From: Salipiger bermudensis
GTDB lineage: Bacteria > Pseudomonadota > Alphaproteobacteria > Rhodobacterales > Rhodobacteraceae
Length of the DNA: 64,000 nt
Assembly (NCBI RefSeq): GCF_020171625.1
Contig: NZ_JAIUZY010000005.1
Coordinates: forward strand, 434,001 to 498,000
Direction: 5' to 3'
A program made the translations under genes and the position numbers. Positions 23,548 to 32,023 of the stretch are shown one piece after another. The first letter of the stretch is position 1, and every line of letters starts with the position of its first letter. The notes beneath the pieces were generated by a model, which did not search any database, was not told the DNA's origin, and saw nothing but the letters and a program-made list of their open reading frames with translations.

Positions 23548-24474
23548 TCAGAGCATCAGCTGGTAGCTGTGCGGCACGTAGCGGAAGCCGTCGTCGCGGG
23601 TCTCGGCATAGCCGAGGGCCGGGAACGGCATGTGGTAGCCGATGAACGGGATCTTGTCTGCGGCCAGCATGTCGAGCGTCTTGCGGCGGGTCTGCGCGGC
23701 GGCTTCCTTGTCGGTGTCGAAGCTGACTTCCCAATCGGGATGGGCCAGCGAGAACACGTAGTGATTGGCCAGATCGGCGATCAACATCAGCTGCTTGCCG
23801 CCGCTCTCGAGCATGTAGCTCATGTGGCCCGGGGTGTGGCCCGGGGTCATCACCGAGGTGATGCCCGATGCGACGCTCTCGCCGTTGCCGATGAAGCTGA
23901 ACTGCTCGGCCAGGGGCTCGATCTTGTTGGTGAAGGTGTCGTTGGCGACGCCGGACCAGTGGTCGTACTCGGCCTGCCCGGTCACGTGCTGGGCGTTGGC
24001 GAAGGTCGGACCGTCGCCGCCGGTGAGGCCGCCGACGTGATCGCCATGCATGTGGGTGATGACCACGTGGCTCACATCGCCGGGCGCGTAGCCCGCCGCC
24101 TCGACCGCGGCGACGATGCCCTCGGGGTCGAGACCGGTGTCGAACAGGATCAGCTCGTTGCCGGTGTTGACCAGCGTCGGCGTGAAGAAGAACTGCGCCT
24201 TGTCGGTGGGGATGTTCGCGGCCTCGGCGGCGTCGGCGAATTCCTCGTCCGAGGCGTTCAGGCCGAAGATCGAATGCGGATCCTCGCGCGTGGCGGTGCC
24301 GGCCATCAGCGCATTGACCTCGAAATCGCCAAGCATGACGCGGTTGACCCTGGGCACCATCGGCCCCTGCTTGGCCACCTGCGCTCGCAGCGGCGCGGCG
24401 CCGGCCGCGACGAAGGGCATGGCCACGGCACCGGCAAGGGCGGCGCGGCGGCTGAATGTCGTCTGTTCCGTCAT
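23548..24474 (-). CDS. Exported MBL-fold metallo-hydrolase
   Basis: Protein of 308 residues from ATG at 24474, which has GGAGGG seven to ten bases upstream. The N-terminus carries a twin-arginine signal (SRRAALAG, then a hydrophobic stretch ending near PLRAQ), so it is exported folded. The zinc site is clear: THMHGDHVGG, PGHTPGH, the bridging Asp in IADLANH, and a late His in GYHMPFP. The family includes lactonases, arylsulfatase-like and alkylsulfatase-like hydrolases; quorum-quenching lactonase activity is possible but not shown. It is divergent from a two-gene unit of unknown function, with promoters for both in the 120-base gap. Confidence 0.88.
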   Translation of the reverse strand: MTEQTTFSRRAALAGAVAMPFVAAGAAPLRAQVAKQGPMVPRVNRVMLGDFEVNALMAGTATREDPHSIFGLNASDEEFADAAEAANIPTDKAQFFFTPTLVNTGNELILFDTGLDPEGIVAAVEAAGYAPGDVSHVVITHMHGDHVGGLTGGDGPTFANAQHVTGQAEYDHWSGVANDTFTNKIEPLAEQFSFIGNGESVASGITSVMTPGHTPGHMSYMLESGGKQLMLIADLANHYVFSLAHPDWEVSFDTDKEAAAQTRRKTLDMLAADKIPFIGYHMPFPALGYAETRDDGFRYVPHSYQLML

Positions 24475-24597
24475 GTCTGTGTCTCCCTCCAGTTGGTGTG
24501 CGGAAGATAGACCGGCGGGGGTGTCTTGCCAGTTCCGGCTTTGCATCCCGTTAAGACACCCCGGGCTAAGCAGCGGCACCTCAAGACGGAGATGCCG

Positions 24598-24807
24598 ATG
24601 ATTCCTGACACCACCAACCCCTGCTGGCGCCGCGTTCTCACCTCCGAGAGCGACCTGTCCGGCGCCGTGCTCGCAACGAAGCTGCTGGTCACGCGGCTCC
24701 GGCGCGAAGTCCGGACACAGCCCGCGGCGCTCGGCTCCAAGATCGCCGAGCTGCGCGACTATTGCGCGAAAAATGCCTTTGCGGCGAAGGACATCGCCCT
24801 CTTCTGA
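24598..24807 (+). CDS. Small conserved-looking hypothetical protein
   Basis: Protein of 69 residues, not recognised. ATG at 24598 is favoured over the ATG six bases earlier because GGAG then sits six bases away. It is soluble and mildly basic in the middle (TRLRREVR), with two cysteines (NPCWRR and DYCAKNA). It ends eleven bases before the next gene, whose start has its own ribosome-binding site, so the two are an operon. It may serve as a partner of the downstream protein. No function is claimed. Confidence 0.55.
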   Translation: MIPDTTNPCWRRVLTSESDLSGAVLATKLLVTRLRREVRTQPAALGSKIAELRDYCAKNAFAAKDIALF

Positions 24808-24818
24808 AAGGACTGGCC

Positions 24819-25817
24819 ATGAAGAATGCAATGATGAGCGTGACCGAGGCCGCCGCCCTGATCGAGGCCGGCAAGGTGCTGGTCGTCGCCGGATCCGAGG
24901 CGGCGCTGTCGCAACTGCCCAAAGGGTGCTGGATCGGCGGCACCTCGGTCTATTTCATGACCGATACCGGCGGGCGGGTGGATCGCGATAACCTCTTCGT
25001 GACCGAGATCGACGCGGCCCAAGAGGCGCGCCCTGTGCTCTATGCCGGCGAGGATCTCCCGAGCCTGACGATGAACCGCTTCGACAACGGCCTGTCGGTG
25101 ATCCTGATCCCGGCCTTCAGCAATGCGCACGAGTCGTTTGCCATTCACGGCAGCAGCTACGCGGGGGTGTTCGACCAGCCCCTGATGGGCTGGGTCACCG
25201 GCGTGCATCTCGACGATCTCGAAACAGCCAAGCCCAAGGTGTTCGACGGCGCGCGCGGCATGGCCTTCGAAGAAGGCGCGATGGTGCTGCATGTGAAACT
25301 GCCCCCCACGCAGGTCGCGGATATCGACATCCTGACCCTCTTCGAGCCCGACCAGACCGCCGACGAGATCACCTTTGCCAGCACCGGCTTCTCGGTGAAG
25401 ACCGCGCTGGTCAATGGCGAAGAGGTCGATTTCGCGAGCTACCTTTCGGAGAAGGGCGCGGATCAGCGCTGCCCGCTCTTGGCGAATTTCGCCGGCGCGA
25501 TGATCAACGTCTCGTTCCAGTCGGTCGAGCCGGGCAAGCCGGTGAGCTTCTACGCCCCGGTGATCGAAGGGGTGAGCTACCGCATCGCGCGGCTGCCGGG
25601 CGATTATGCCACCGAATTCGCCGCGCGGGCGCAGGGCGAGGGCAGTCGCGAGCTGTCGTGCAACTGCATCCTCAACTACCTCTACGGAGAGCTGGAGTCG
25701 AAAACCACGGGCAGCTTCACCGGCCCTGCCACCTTTGGCGAGATCGCCTATATGCTGCTGAACCAGACCATGGTTCGGCTGAACATCCAGCCGGCCGAGG
25801 CCGCAAAGGTGGCATGA
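24819..25817 (+). CDS. Hypothetical protein, possibly DUF6976-like
   Basis: Protein of 332 residues without signal peptide or membrane helix. ATG at 24819 follows GAAAGGA at suitable distance. The N-terminal part contains a glycine-rich stretch (LPKGCWIGGTSVYFMTDTGG) and later IPAFSNAHESFAIHGSSY, and the C-terminal half has LSCNCILNYLYGELE. The general look recalls FIST-type sensory proteins and I think it corresponds to DUF6976, but this is from memory and unsure. It follows the 69-residue protein gene in an operon and converges with the PfkB kinase gene. Confidence 0.65.
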   Translation: MKNAMMSVTEAAALIEAGKVLVVAGSEAALSQLPKGCWIGGTSVYFMTDTGGRVDRDNLFVTEIDAAQEARPVLYAGEDLPSLTMNRFDNGLSVILIPAFSNAHESFAIHGSSYAGVFDQPLMGWVTGVHLDDLETAKPKVFDGARGMAFEEGAMVLHVKLPPTQVADIDILTLFEPDQTADEITFASTGFSVKTALVNGEEVDFASYLSEKGADQRCPLLANFAGAMINVSFQSVEPGKPVSFYAPVIEGVSYRIARLPGDYATEFAARAQGEGSRELSCNCILNYLYGELESKTTGSFTGPATFGEIAYMLLNQTMVRLNIQPAEAAKVA

Positions 25818-25823
25818 GCGTGG

Positions 25824-25851
25824 GGCCTCCGTCGCAGCGGCGCCGGAGGCC
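25824..25851. terminator. Hairpin between convergent genes
   Basis: An 8-bp stem (GGCCTCCG / CGGAGGCC) with a 12-base loop fills most of the 34-base gap between two convergent genes. It lacks a clean U-run on either side. It probably acts as a shared, weak bidirectional stop. Confidence 0.45.
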
Positions 25852-26805
25852 TCAGTCCTCGATCAGGCTCGCACCGCATTGCGGCAGGTGGGCCAAGACC
25901 ATCTCGTGCGTGCATAGCGATGTGGCAGGGGTGGTGACGGTCGCGCTTGCGGCGGCCGCGCCAAGCGCCAGCGCCTCGGGGCCGCTCAGGCCGGAGGCGA
26001 GGCCATAGGCAAAGGCCCCGACAAAGCTGTCGCCCGCGCCGACGGCGGACACGACCGCGACATCGGCGGCGCTCACCTGCACCAGCCCGTCCGGCCCGGC
26101 CATCACCGAGCCATCCGCGCCGCGCGCCACGATGACTCGCTCGGCGGCCCCGCGCGCCACCAGCTCGGCGGCGAACTCCGCCGACTCGCGCCGGGTCACC
26201 AGCGGACGGCCGGCAAGCCCCTCGGCCTCTTCGGTGTCCATGCGCAGCACCGCGGGGGCCGGGGTGGTGCCCTTCGACAGGTGCTCCAGCGCCGGGCCGG
26301 AGGTGTCGACGATCACCATGGGGTTGCGCGCGGCCAGCGCCGTGCAGAGTTGCGTCGCGAAGACCGCCGAGACGCCGGGCGGCTGGCTGCCGCTCAGCAC
26401 CACGATGCCGCCATCGGGCACCGCCTCCGCGATCGCCGCGAGCGCCTCGCTCACCTGTGCCTCGGTCCAGAGCGGGCCGGGCATGACGAAGCGATACTGC
26501 TGGCCGGTCTCGCGATCGTGCACGGCCATGCTTTCGCGCGTGTCGCCCGGGGCCTGCATCCGCACCAGCGGAATGCCCTGTTCGGCCATCGCCGCCTCGA
26601 GCCGCATCCCGCTCGGGCCGCCGAGGGCCACGAAGGCGCGGGCCTGTCCGCCAAGCGCCGCGACCACGCGGGCCACGTTGATGCCGCCGCCACCGGGATC
26701 CACGGTCAGGGGATCACAGCGCAGCTTGGGTCCGGCGACGACGCGGTCGGCGGTCGTGGTCAGGTCGAGCGCGGGGTTCAGAGTGACGGTCAGAATGTCG
26801 GTCAT
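25852..26805 (-). CDS. 1-phosphofructokinase family sugar kinase (PfkB)
   Basis: Ribokinase-fold enzyme of 317 residues that phosphorylates a sugar or sugar phosphate with ATP. The N-terminal LTVTLNPALDLT and GGGGINVARVVAALGG segments are typical of the FruK/PfkB/LacC branch. The catalytic C-terminal signature is SAVGAGDSFVGAF, with the Asp as base. Candidates are fructose-1-phosphate, tagatose-6-phosphate or fructose-6-phosphate. There is no PTS gene nearby, which argues against a dedicated fructose-uptake role. It is divergent from gltX with 100 bases between the two starts. Confidence 0.85.
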   Translation of the reverse strand: MTDILTVTLNPALDLTTTADRVVAGPKLRCDPLTVDPGGGGINVARVVAALGGQARAFVALGGPSGMRLEAAMAEQGIPLVRMQAPGDTRESMAVHDRETGQQYRFVMPGPLWTEAQVSEALAAIAEAVPDGGIVVLSGSQPPGVSAVFATQLCTALAARNPMVIVDTSGPALEHLSKGTTPAPAVLRMDTEEAEGLAGRPLVTRRESAEFAAELVARGAAERVIVARGADGSVMAGPDGLVQVSAADVAVVSAVGAGDSFVGAFAYGLASGLSGPEALALGAAAASATVTTPATSLCTHEMVLAHLPQCGASLIED

Positions 26806-26905
26806 GGCAGGACCATGTCACTCAACCGGCGGTTCGCCAAGAGCCTCGAACTGGACAAATGACCGCGCTTGTGGGAAGTGCCGTCGGCGTAAGCAGGAGC
26901 CTCCC

Positions 26906-28243
26906 ATGACCGTCACCCGTTTTGCCCCTTCGCCCACCGGCCACATCCATGTGGGCAACCTTCGCACGGCACTGTTCAACTACCTGATCGCCCGTAAGGC
27001 CGGCGGGACGTTCATTCTGCGCATCGACGACACCGATCCCGAGCGCAGCAAGGAAGAATATGTCGACGGCATCAAGCGCGACCTCGAGTGGCTGGGCCTG
27101 ACATGGGACCGGATCGAGCGGCAGAGCGAGCGGCTCGACCGCTACCACGCCGCCGCCGACCAGCTGCGCGGGATCGGCCGCTTCTACGAGGCATGGGAAA
27201 CTCCGACCGAGCTTGACCTGAAGCGCAAGAAGCAGCTCAACATGGGCAAGCCGCCGGTCTACGACCGTGCCGCGCTTGCGCTGTCCGACGACGAGAAGGC
27301 CGCCCTGCGGGCCGAGCGTGGCGACGGTGTCTGGCGCTTCAAGCTCGATCAGGAGCGCATCGAGTGGACCGACGGCATCCTCGGCGACATCTCGATCGAC
27401 GCCGCCTCGGTCTCGGACCCGGTGCTGATCCGCGGCGACGGCCAGATCCTCTACACGCTGGCCTCGGTGGTCGACGACACCGAGATGGGCGTGACCCATG
27501 TGGTGCGCGGCTCGGACCATGTGACCAACACCGCGACCCAGATCCAGATCATCAACGCGCTCGGCGGCACCGTCCCGAGCTTTGCCCACCACTCGCTGCT
27601 CACAGGCCCGCAGGGCGAGTCGCTGTCGAAGCGTCTTGGCGTGCTGTCGATCCGTGACCTGCGCGAAAGCGGCGTCGAGCCGGAGGCGCTGCTGTCGCTG
27701 ATGGCGCGGCTCGGTTCGAGCCAGCCGGTGGAGCTGCGCCTGTCGCTCGAGGAGATCGCCGAGGGCTTCGACCTGTCGCAGTTCGGCTCGGCGCCGACCA
27801 AGTTCGACGTCAACGACCTCTACCCCCTGACCGCGCGCAAGTTGCATGGCCTGCCGCTGTCGGCGGTGGCCGACGAGATCACCGCCCTGGGCGTGCCGGC
27901 GGACAAGGCCGAGCTGTTCTGGAGCGTCACGCGCGAGAACATCGAGACCCGCAAGGATCTTGCCGGCTGGTGGGAGCTGTTCCGCGACGGTGCCGAGCCG
28001 GTGGTCGCCGACGAGGACCGTGACTTCATCGCCGAGGCGATGGCGATCCTGCCCGAAGGCCCGCTCACCCAGGAAAGCTGGGGGGAATGGACCAAGGCGG
28101 TGAAAGAGCAGACCGGCCGCAAGGGCAAGGGCCTGTTCATGCCGCTGCGCAAGGCGCTCACCGGGCGCGAGCGCGGGCCCGAGATGGCCGACGTGCTGCC
28201 GCTGTTGCAGACCATCCCGGCGCGCAAGCTCGCCAAGGGCTGA
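26906..28243 (+). CDS. gltX: Glutamyl-tRNA synthetase
   Basis: Class I aminoacyl-tRNA synthetase of 445 residues that charges tRNA-Glu in the cytoplasm. ATG at 26906 is chosen because AGGAG lies just before and the family starts with TRFAPSPTGHIHVGN. The HIGH motif appears as HVGN and the KMSKS loop as SLSKR. The frame upstream of 26906 is non-coding. Many alphaproteobacteria carry two gltX genes, one of them specialised or non-discriminating. At 445 residues this copy is somewhat shorter than usual, so it could be the second paralogue. Stop codons of this gene and the convergent DUF2254 gene are only three bases apart. Confidence 0.95.
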   Translation: MTVTRFAPSPTGHIHVGNLRTALFNYLIARKAGGTFILRIDDTDPERSKEEYVDGIKRDLEWLGLTWDRIERQSERLDRYHAAADQLRGIGRFYEAWETPTELDLKRKKQLNMGKPPVYDRAALALSDDEKAALRAERGDGVWRFKLDQERIEWTDGILGDISIDAASVSDPVLIRGDGQILYTLASVVDDTEMGVTHVVRGSDHVTNTATQIQIINALGGTVPSFAHHSLLTGPQGESLSKRLGVLSIRDLRESGVEPEALLSLMARLGSSQPVELRLSLEEIAEGFDLSQFGSAPTKFDVNDLYPLTARKLHGLPLSAVADEITALGVPADKAELFWSVTRENIETRKDLAGWWELFRDGAEPVVADEDRDFIAEAMAILPEGPLTQESWGEWTKAVKEQTGRKGKGLFMPLRKALTGRERGPEMADVLPLLQTIPARKLAKG

Positions 28244-28246
28244 GCC

Positions 28247-29476
28247 TCAGACGCGACGCGCCAGCGCGTCGCGATCCTCTTGCACCACGATGTTTTCCTG
28301 CGCGTGATGCAGCGCGTAGGCGCGGGTGCGCCGCGCCGCCGCGGCGAGGTCGCGCCATTCGGCATGTTCGAGCTTGGCCAGCGTGTCGAGCACCGTGCCG
28401 ATCACCTCCGGGTGGCCGGCGCCGGCGCGGATCAGTGGCTCGAACCCGTCTTCCATCAACTGGGTCGCGGTCAGCGCCGGGGCCTCGATGCGGGGGAACT
28501 CCGGCGGTCGGGTCTTGGGAGGCTCGGCCTCGGAGAACAGCCGCGCCAGCCGGTGCACCACGTCGACGGCGGTGCCGGGGTCATTGATCCCCGGGGACAG
28601 CGCCCGCACCGCGGTCTCGTTCAGCACCACCACGCCGAAGCGGGCGTCCTGCTCGGCGGTGCGCATATCGCCGAAGGTGAAGCAATTACTCAACGCCTCG
28701 CGGTCCTCGATGTCGCCCAGCACCCAGCCGAGCGGGACGCCCTTGAGCATATGCGCGCCGGGTGAGGCGCGCAGGGTGATCGAGGCATCGCTCGCGGCCA
28801 GCGCGTCGTTCAGCGCCTCCATGTTGATGAATTGCAGATAGCCGCTCGAGGGCGCGGGCAGGGGCCACGCGGCCTCGGGGATTTCGGCATCCGGCGCCAC
28901 GGGCAACCCGCCGAGCGCCGGGCGACTGAGGGCGCGATAGAGCGGGTCGCGGGCCTGCCGATCGACCATCTGAAGCGTGTCGTCCATGCTGCCCAGCGTG
29001 CTCAGATGCTCGATCCAGCGCAGGATCGAGACGACGATCGCCACGATCACCAGCACCGTCACCCCAAGGATCACCACCGCGGCGTTGTCCGCGTACAGCC
29101 CGGCGCGGAACATCACCAGCGCGGTCAGCGAATAGAGGAACGCCCCGGTGAACACCGACAGAACCGTGTGGGTCGTGGTGTCCGACAGGTGCAGCCGGTA
29201 GGCGCGGGGCGTCGCCTGGCTGGCGGCGGCCTGGTAGGCCTGCACCATCACCGACAGCGAGAAGGTGGTCACCGTGAGCATCGTCGTGGCGAGGATGTTG
29301 AGGATCGGGATCACCGCTTCGGGGCCGATCTTGATCTCCCACTCATCCGGCAGCAGCGGCTCGAAGAGCGGCGAGAGGAAGGCCATGGCAAAGGCCAGCA
29401 GCGCGCCGAACAGGACCCGCGCCGTGAGGTTGCGCGCCACGCGGCGCAGCAGCAGCAGGGTTTTCGAGATCATCAT
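28247..29476 (-). CDS. DUF2254 family membrane protein
   Basis: Membrane protein of 409 residues. Four hydrophobic helices are seen in the first 170 residues (near 15-35, 60-85, 105-125 and 135-155), followed by a soluble C-terminal half of about 230 residues. The TTMLTVTTFSLSVMVQAYQAAASQATPR stretch (shown in part as TVTTFSLSVMVQAYQ) and LSPGINDPGTA are typical of DUF2254, a widespread family without known function. ATG at 29476 overlaps the TGA of the upstream GGCT-fold gene (ATGA), so the two are coupled. Confidence 0.85.
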   Translation of the reverse strand: MMISKTLLLLRRVARNLTARVLFGALLAFAMAFLSPLFEPLLPDEWEIKIGPEAVIPILNILATTMLTVTTFSLSVMVQAYQAAASQATPRAYRLHLSDTTTHTVLSVFTGAFLYSLTALVMFRAGLYADNAAVVILGVTVLVIVAIVVSILRWIEHLSTLGSMDDTLQMVDRQARDPLYRALSRPALGGLPVAPDAEIPEAAWPLPAPSSGYLQFINMEALNDALAASDASITLRASPGAHMLKGVPLGWVLGDIEDREALSNCFTFGDMRTAEQDARFGVVVLNETAVRALSPGINDPGTAVDVVHRLARLFSEAEPPKTRPPEFPRIEAPALTATQLMEDGFEPLIRAGAGHPEVIGTVLDTLAKLEHAEWRDLAAAARRTRAYALHHAQENIVVQEDRDALARRV

Positions 29477-30039
29477 GCCGCCACCTTGCGGGCGCCGAGC
29501 CCGGCCAGACGGTCATCGACAAAGCACCGTTCGTCATCGCTTAGACGCTGGGCGCGCGGGTAGCGCGGATCGGCGCGGTCGTCGAGGATCGGGGCCTCCC
29601 ATCCGGTGGTGGTGGCAAAGAACCGGTCGGCCCCGTGGGCGCCGAACTCGGCCAGGTAGCCCTGCACCACCACGTCGAGATAGCTGAGCAGCACCGGGTG
29701 CCGCGCGTCGGGCGCAAAGATGCGCTCGGGCGGGATGGCATATATCGCCAGCTGTTCGACGCCGGGGGCTTCGTGAGTGACGCTGTGCAGCGCGTCGAGC
29801 CGGTCATAGGCGTGCTCGCGCAGGTCGAGCGCCGCCCAGCCATCCGGCGGCACCGGGGCGATCAGCCCCTCGATCTCGCAGTCGGGGTCGGGAACCGCGG
29901 TGAGAAAGGCCACGTCGCGCGCCTCGGTCCAGCGCCAGGCCCGGCGCCAGCCGCGGGCACGGGCGGTGTGGGTGGGGGCGAAGCCGTGGGTCAGACGGTT
30001 CACGAGGGACCCGTAACCGAAGAAAAAAGCGCTGCTCAT
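29473..30039 (-). CDS. Gamma-glutamylcyclotransferase-fold protein
   Basis: Protein of 188 residues starting at ATG 30039; the ribosome-binding site is weak. The N-terminal FFFGYGSLVN is the GGCT/AIG2-like substrate-loop signature, and REHAYDRL carries a Glu placed like the family's catalytic residue. GGCT-fold enzymes cyclise gamma-glutamyl amines or amino acids to 5-oxoproline, including glutathione breakdown by the ChaC branch. Whether this one acts on glutathione is not evident. Its gene overlaps the DUF2254 gene and is divergent from the Rrf2 regulator gene, with an FNR-type box between them. Confidence 0.75.
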   Translation of the reverse strand: MSSAFFFGYGSLVNRLTHGFAPTHTARARGWRRAWRWTEARDVAFLTAVPDPDCEIEGLIAPVPPDGWAALDLREHAYDRLDALHSVTHEAPGVEQLAIYAIPPERIFAPDARHPVLLSYLDVVVQGYLAEFGAHGADRFFATTTGWEAPILDDRADPRYPRAQRLSDDERCFVDDRLAGLGARKVAA

Positions 30040-30060
30040 ACCAGTTTTACGGGTCCCGGA

Positions 30061-30074
30061 TTGATGTACGTCAA
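30061..30074. promoter_or_regulatory. FNR/Dnr-type operator candidate
   Basis: The sequence TTGATGTACGTCAA matches the FNR-family consensus TTGAT-N4-ATCAA with one mismatch. It lies 22 bases before the GGCT-fold gene start and 59 bases before the Rrf2 regulator start, well placed to control either. The regulator bound (FnrL, Nnr/Dnr) is not determined. Confidence 0.55.
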
Positions 30075-30132
30075 ATCGATATTTCCCAAGCCATGTATAA
30101 CGCCGGCATCCTTTGAAAATGGAGGGCGGGCC

Positions 30133-30612
30133 GTGCGCGTCACAAAAAGAACCAACATCGCCATTCGGGTCCTGATGCATTGCGCGGCCAACACCGGCCG
30201 TCTGGTGACCAAATCCGAGATTGCCAGGCGATGCAACGCCTCTGAAAACCACCTCGCCCAGGTGATCAACCAGTTGGCGCAGCTAGGCTACCTGCACACC
30301 CAGCGCGGGCGCAACGGCGGGCTCGAGCTGTCCCGCCCGGCCAGCCAGATCCGGATCGGTGACGTGTTCCGCGCGCTCGAGGCGCCGGTGCCGCTGGCCG
30401 AGTGCTTCGCCGATGTCGACAACACCTGCCCGCTGACCGAGGCCTGCCGGCTGAAGATCGCGCTCAGCGACGCCGCCCATGCCTTCTACGCAACGCTCGA
30501 TCCGATCACGCTCGACACGCTGGTGTGCGACAATGCCCCTTTAATGGACATTCTCGCGCCACAGGGGCGCTGCGCGATGGCCAAGGTGCCTCCGGTCCTT
30601 GCGGCGCAATGA
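30133..30612 (+). CDS. Rrf2 family transcriptional regulator, NsrR-like
   Basis: DNA-binding protein of 159 residues. GTG at 30133 is chosen because GGAGG sits eight bases before it and the family begins with RVTKRTNIAIRVLMH. The winged-helix region covers about 1-80. Three cysteines in the pattern C-x7-C-x5-C (ECFADVDNTCPLTEAC) fit the Fe-S cluster site of NsrR-type nitric-oxide sensors. A fourth cysteine is near the C-terminus (GRCAMAK). NsrR proteins repress NO-defence genes until the cluster is nitrosylated. No NO reductase or flavohaemoglobin gene is in the window, so its targets are elsewhere or are its divergent neighbours. IscR-like function is less likely from the Cys spacing. Confidence 0.8.
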   Translation: MRVTKRTNIAIRVLMHCAANTGRLVTKSEIARRCNASENHLAQVINQLAQLGYLHTQRGRNGGLELSRPASQIRIGDVFRALEAPVPLAECFADVDNTCPLTEACRLKIALSDAAHAFYATLDPITLDTLVCDNAPLMDILAPQGRCAMAKVPPVLAAQ

Positions 30613-30629
30613 CAAACATCGTAACCTGA

Positions 30630-30792
30630 GACCGACCGCAGAGGGAGAACCGGCATCGCCGGTGCCGAAGGAGCAACCGCCCCGGAAACTCTCAGGCCCA
30701 CGGACCTTTGCGGAGGCAGAACTCTGGAGAGTGGCGCGTGACAGCGCGCCCGCCGAAGGGATAACGATCTCAGGCTGACGGACAGAGGGGGC
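30630..30792 (+). promoter_or_regulatory. Tandem glycine riboswitch upstream of gcvT
   Basis: Two aptamers lie head to tail. The first (about 30634-30713) has AGAGGGAGAACC, CCGAAGGAGCAA and AAACTCTCAGG. The second (about 30719-30790) has CTCTGGAGAG, CCGAAGGGATAAC and ATCTCAGGC, ending in GGACAGAGG. These are the conserved cores of glycine-binding RNAs, which in bacteria usually turn on the glycine cleavage operon. The downstream region forms one long hairpin (30792-30827) and a second small stem around the ribosome-binding site (30849-30869). This suggests control of translation rather than of a terminator. Confidence 0.93.
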
Positions 30793-30877
30793 ATTTCGCG
30801 CGCAGGGCCGTCCTGCGCCTTGAAATGTCCGGGGCTGCGCCACGCGCCACATCCGGGCAAGAGGGATGTGAGACCGC

Positions 30878-32005
30878 ATGGACGAGTTGAAACGCACGCC
30901 ACTACATGACCTGCACCTCGCGCTCGGCGCGAAGATGGTGCCGTTTGCCGGCTACGAGATGCCGGTTCAGTACAAACTCGGCGTGATGAAAGAGCACCTG
31001 CACACCCGTGCCGCGGCCGGGCTCTTCGACGTGAGCCACATGGGGCAGGTGATCCTGCACGGCGACGATCCGCAAGCGGTGGCGCTGGCGCTCGAGACTC
31101 TGGTGCCGGTGTCGGTGGCGGGGCTGGCCGAGGGCCGGCAGCGCTACGGGCTCTTCACCAACGATCAGGGCGGCATCGAGGATGACCTGATGATCGCCAA
31201 TCGCGGCGATCACCTGTTCCTCGTGGTCAACGCCGCCTGCAAGGAGGCCGATGTCGCGCGGCTGCGCGCCGGGCTCGAGCCGGCTGGCGTGCGTGTCGAG
31301 TATATCGAGGACCGGGCGCTGCTGGCGCTGCAGGGGCCGGGCGCCGAGGCGGCGCTGTCGGCGCTGAACCCGGCGGTGGCCGAGATGCGCTTCATGGACG
31401 TCGCCACGGTCGAGCTGATGGGGGCCGAGGCGTGGGTCTCGCGCTCGGGCTACACCGGCGAGGACGGCTACGAGATCTCGGTGCGGGAGGGGGACGCCGT
31501 GGCGCTGGCCGAGGCGCTGCTGGCGCAGGAGGCGGTCGAGCCGATCGGTTTGGGCGCGCGGGATTCGCTGCGGCTCGAGGCGGGGCTTTGCCTTTACGGC
31601 CACGACATCGACACCACCACGACACCGGCGGCGGCCAACCTGCTCTGGGCGATCCAGAAGGTGCGCCGCGCCGATGGCGCGCGCGCCGGGGGCTTCCCGG
31701 GCGCCGATATCATCCTGCCGGAGATCGCCACCGGCGCGCCGAGCGTCCGGGTCGGGCTGAAGCCCGAGGGCCGCGCGCCGATGCGCGAAGGCATCGATCT
31801 TTACGACACCGACACCGGCGGCGAGGCTGTCGGGCGCATCACCTCGGGCGGATTCGGGCCGACGGTGGGCGGCCCGGTGGCGATGGGGTATGTTCCGGCG
31901 GAACGCTCCGTGCCGGGCACGCGTCTTTACGGAGAAGTGCGCGGCAAGCGTCTGCCGGTCGAAGTGGTGACGCTGCCGCACGTGAAACAAAGCTACAAGC
32001 GCTGA
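30878..32005 (+). CDS. gcvT: Glycine cleavage system T protein (aminomethyltransferase)
   Basis: Enzyme of 375 residues that takes the aminomethyl group from lipoyl-GcvH, releases ammonia and forms 5,10-methylene-tetrahydrofolate. N-terminal features are LHLALGAKMVPFAGYEMPVQY and FDVSHMGQ. The family's folate-binding region contains SGYTGEDGYEIS and GLGARDSLRLEAGLCLYGHD. Length is normal. The start follows AGAGGG about ten bases upstream, inside a small hairpin of the riboswitch platform. It is the first gene of gcvT-gcvH-gcvP, and the glycine riboswitch shows that the operon responds to glycine. Confidence 0.96.
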   Translation: MDELKRTPLHDLHLALGAKMVPFAGYEMPVQYKLGVMKEHLHTRAAAGLFDVSHMGQVILHGDDPQAVALALETLVPVSVAGLAEGRQRYGLFTNDQGGIEDDLMIANRGDHLFLVVNAACKEADVARLRAGLEPAGVRVEYIEDRALLALQGPGAEAALSALNPAVAEMRFMDVATVELMGAEAWVSRSGYTGEDGYEISVREGDAVALAEALLAQEAVEPIGLGARDSLRLEAGLCLYGHDIDTTTTPAAANLLWAIQKVRRADGARAGGFPGADIILPEIATGAPSVRVGLKPEGRAPMREGIDLYDTDTGGEAVGRITSGGFGPTVGGPVAMGYVPAERSVPGTRLYGEVRGKRLPVEVVTLPHVKQSYKR

Positions 32006-32023
32006 CAAAAGGGAACCAGCGAG

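Noticed and set aside
23308-24510. Plus-strand open frame opposite the metallo-hydrolase gene
   Set aside because: The minus strand encodes an intact zinc-site protein with a Tat signal; the plus frame has no motif.
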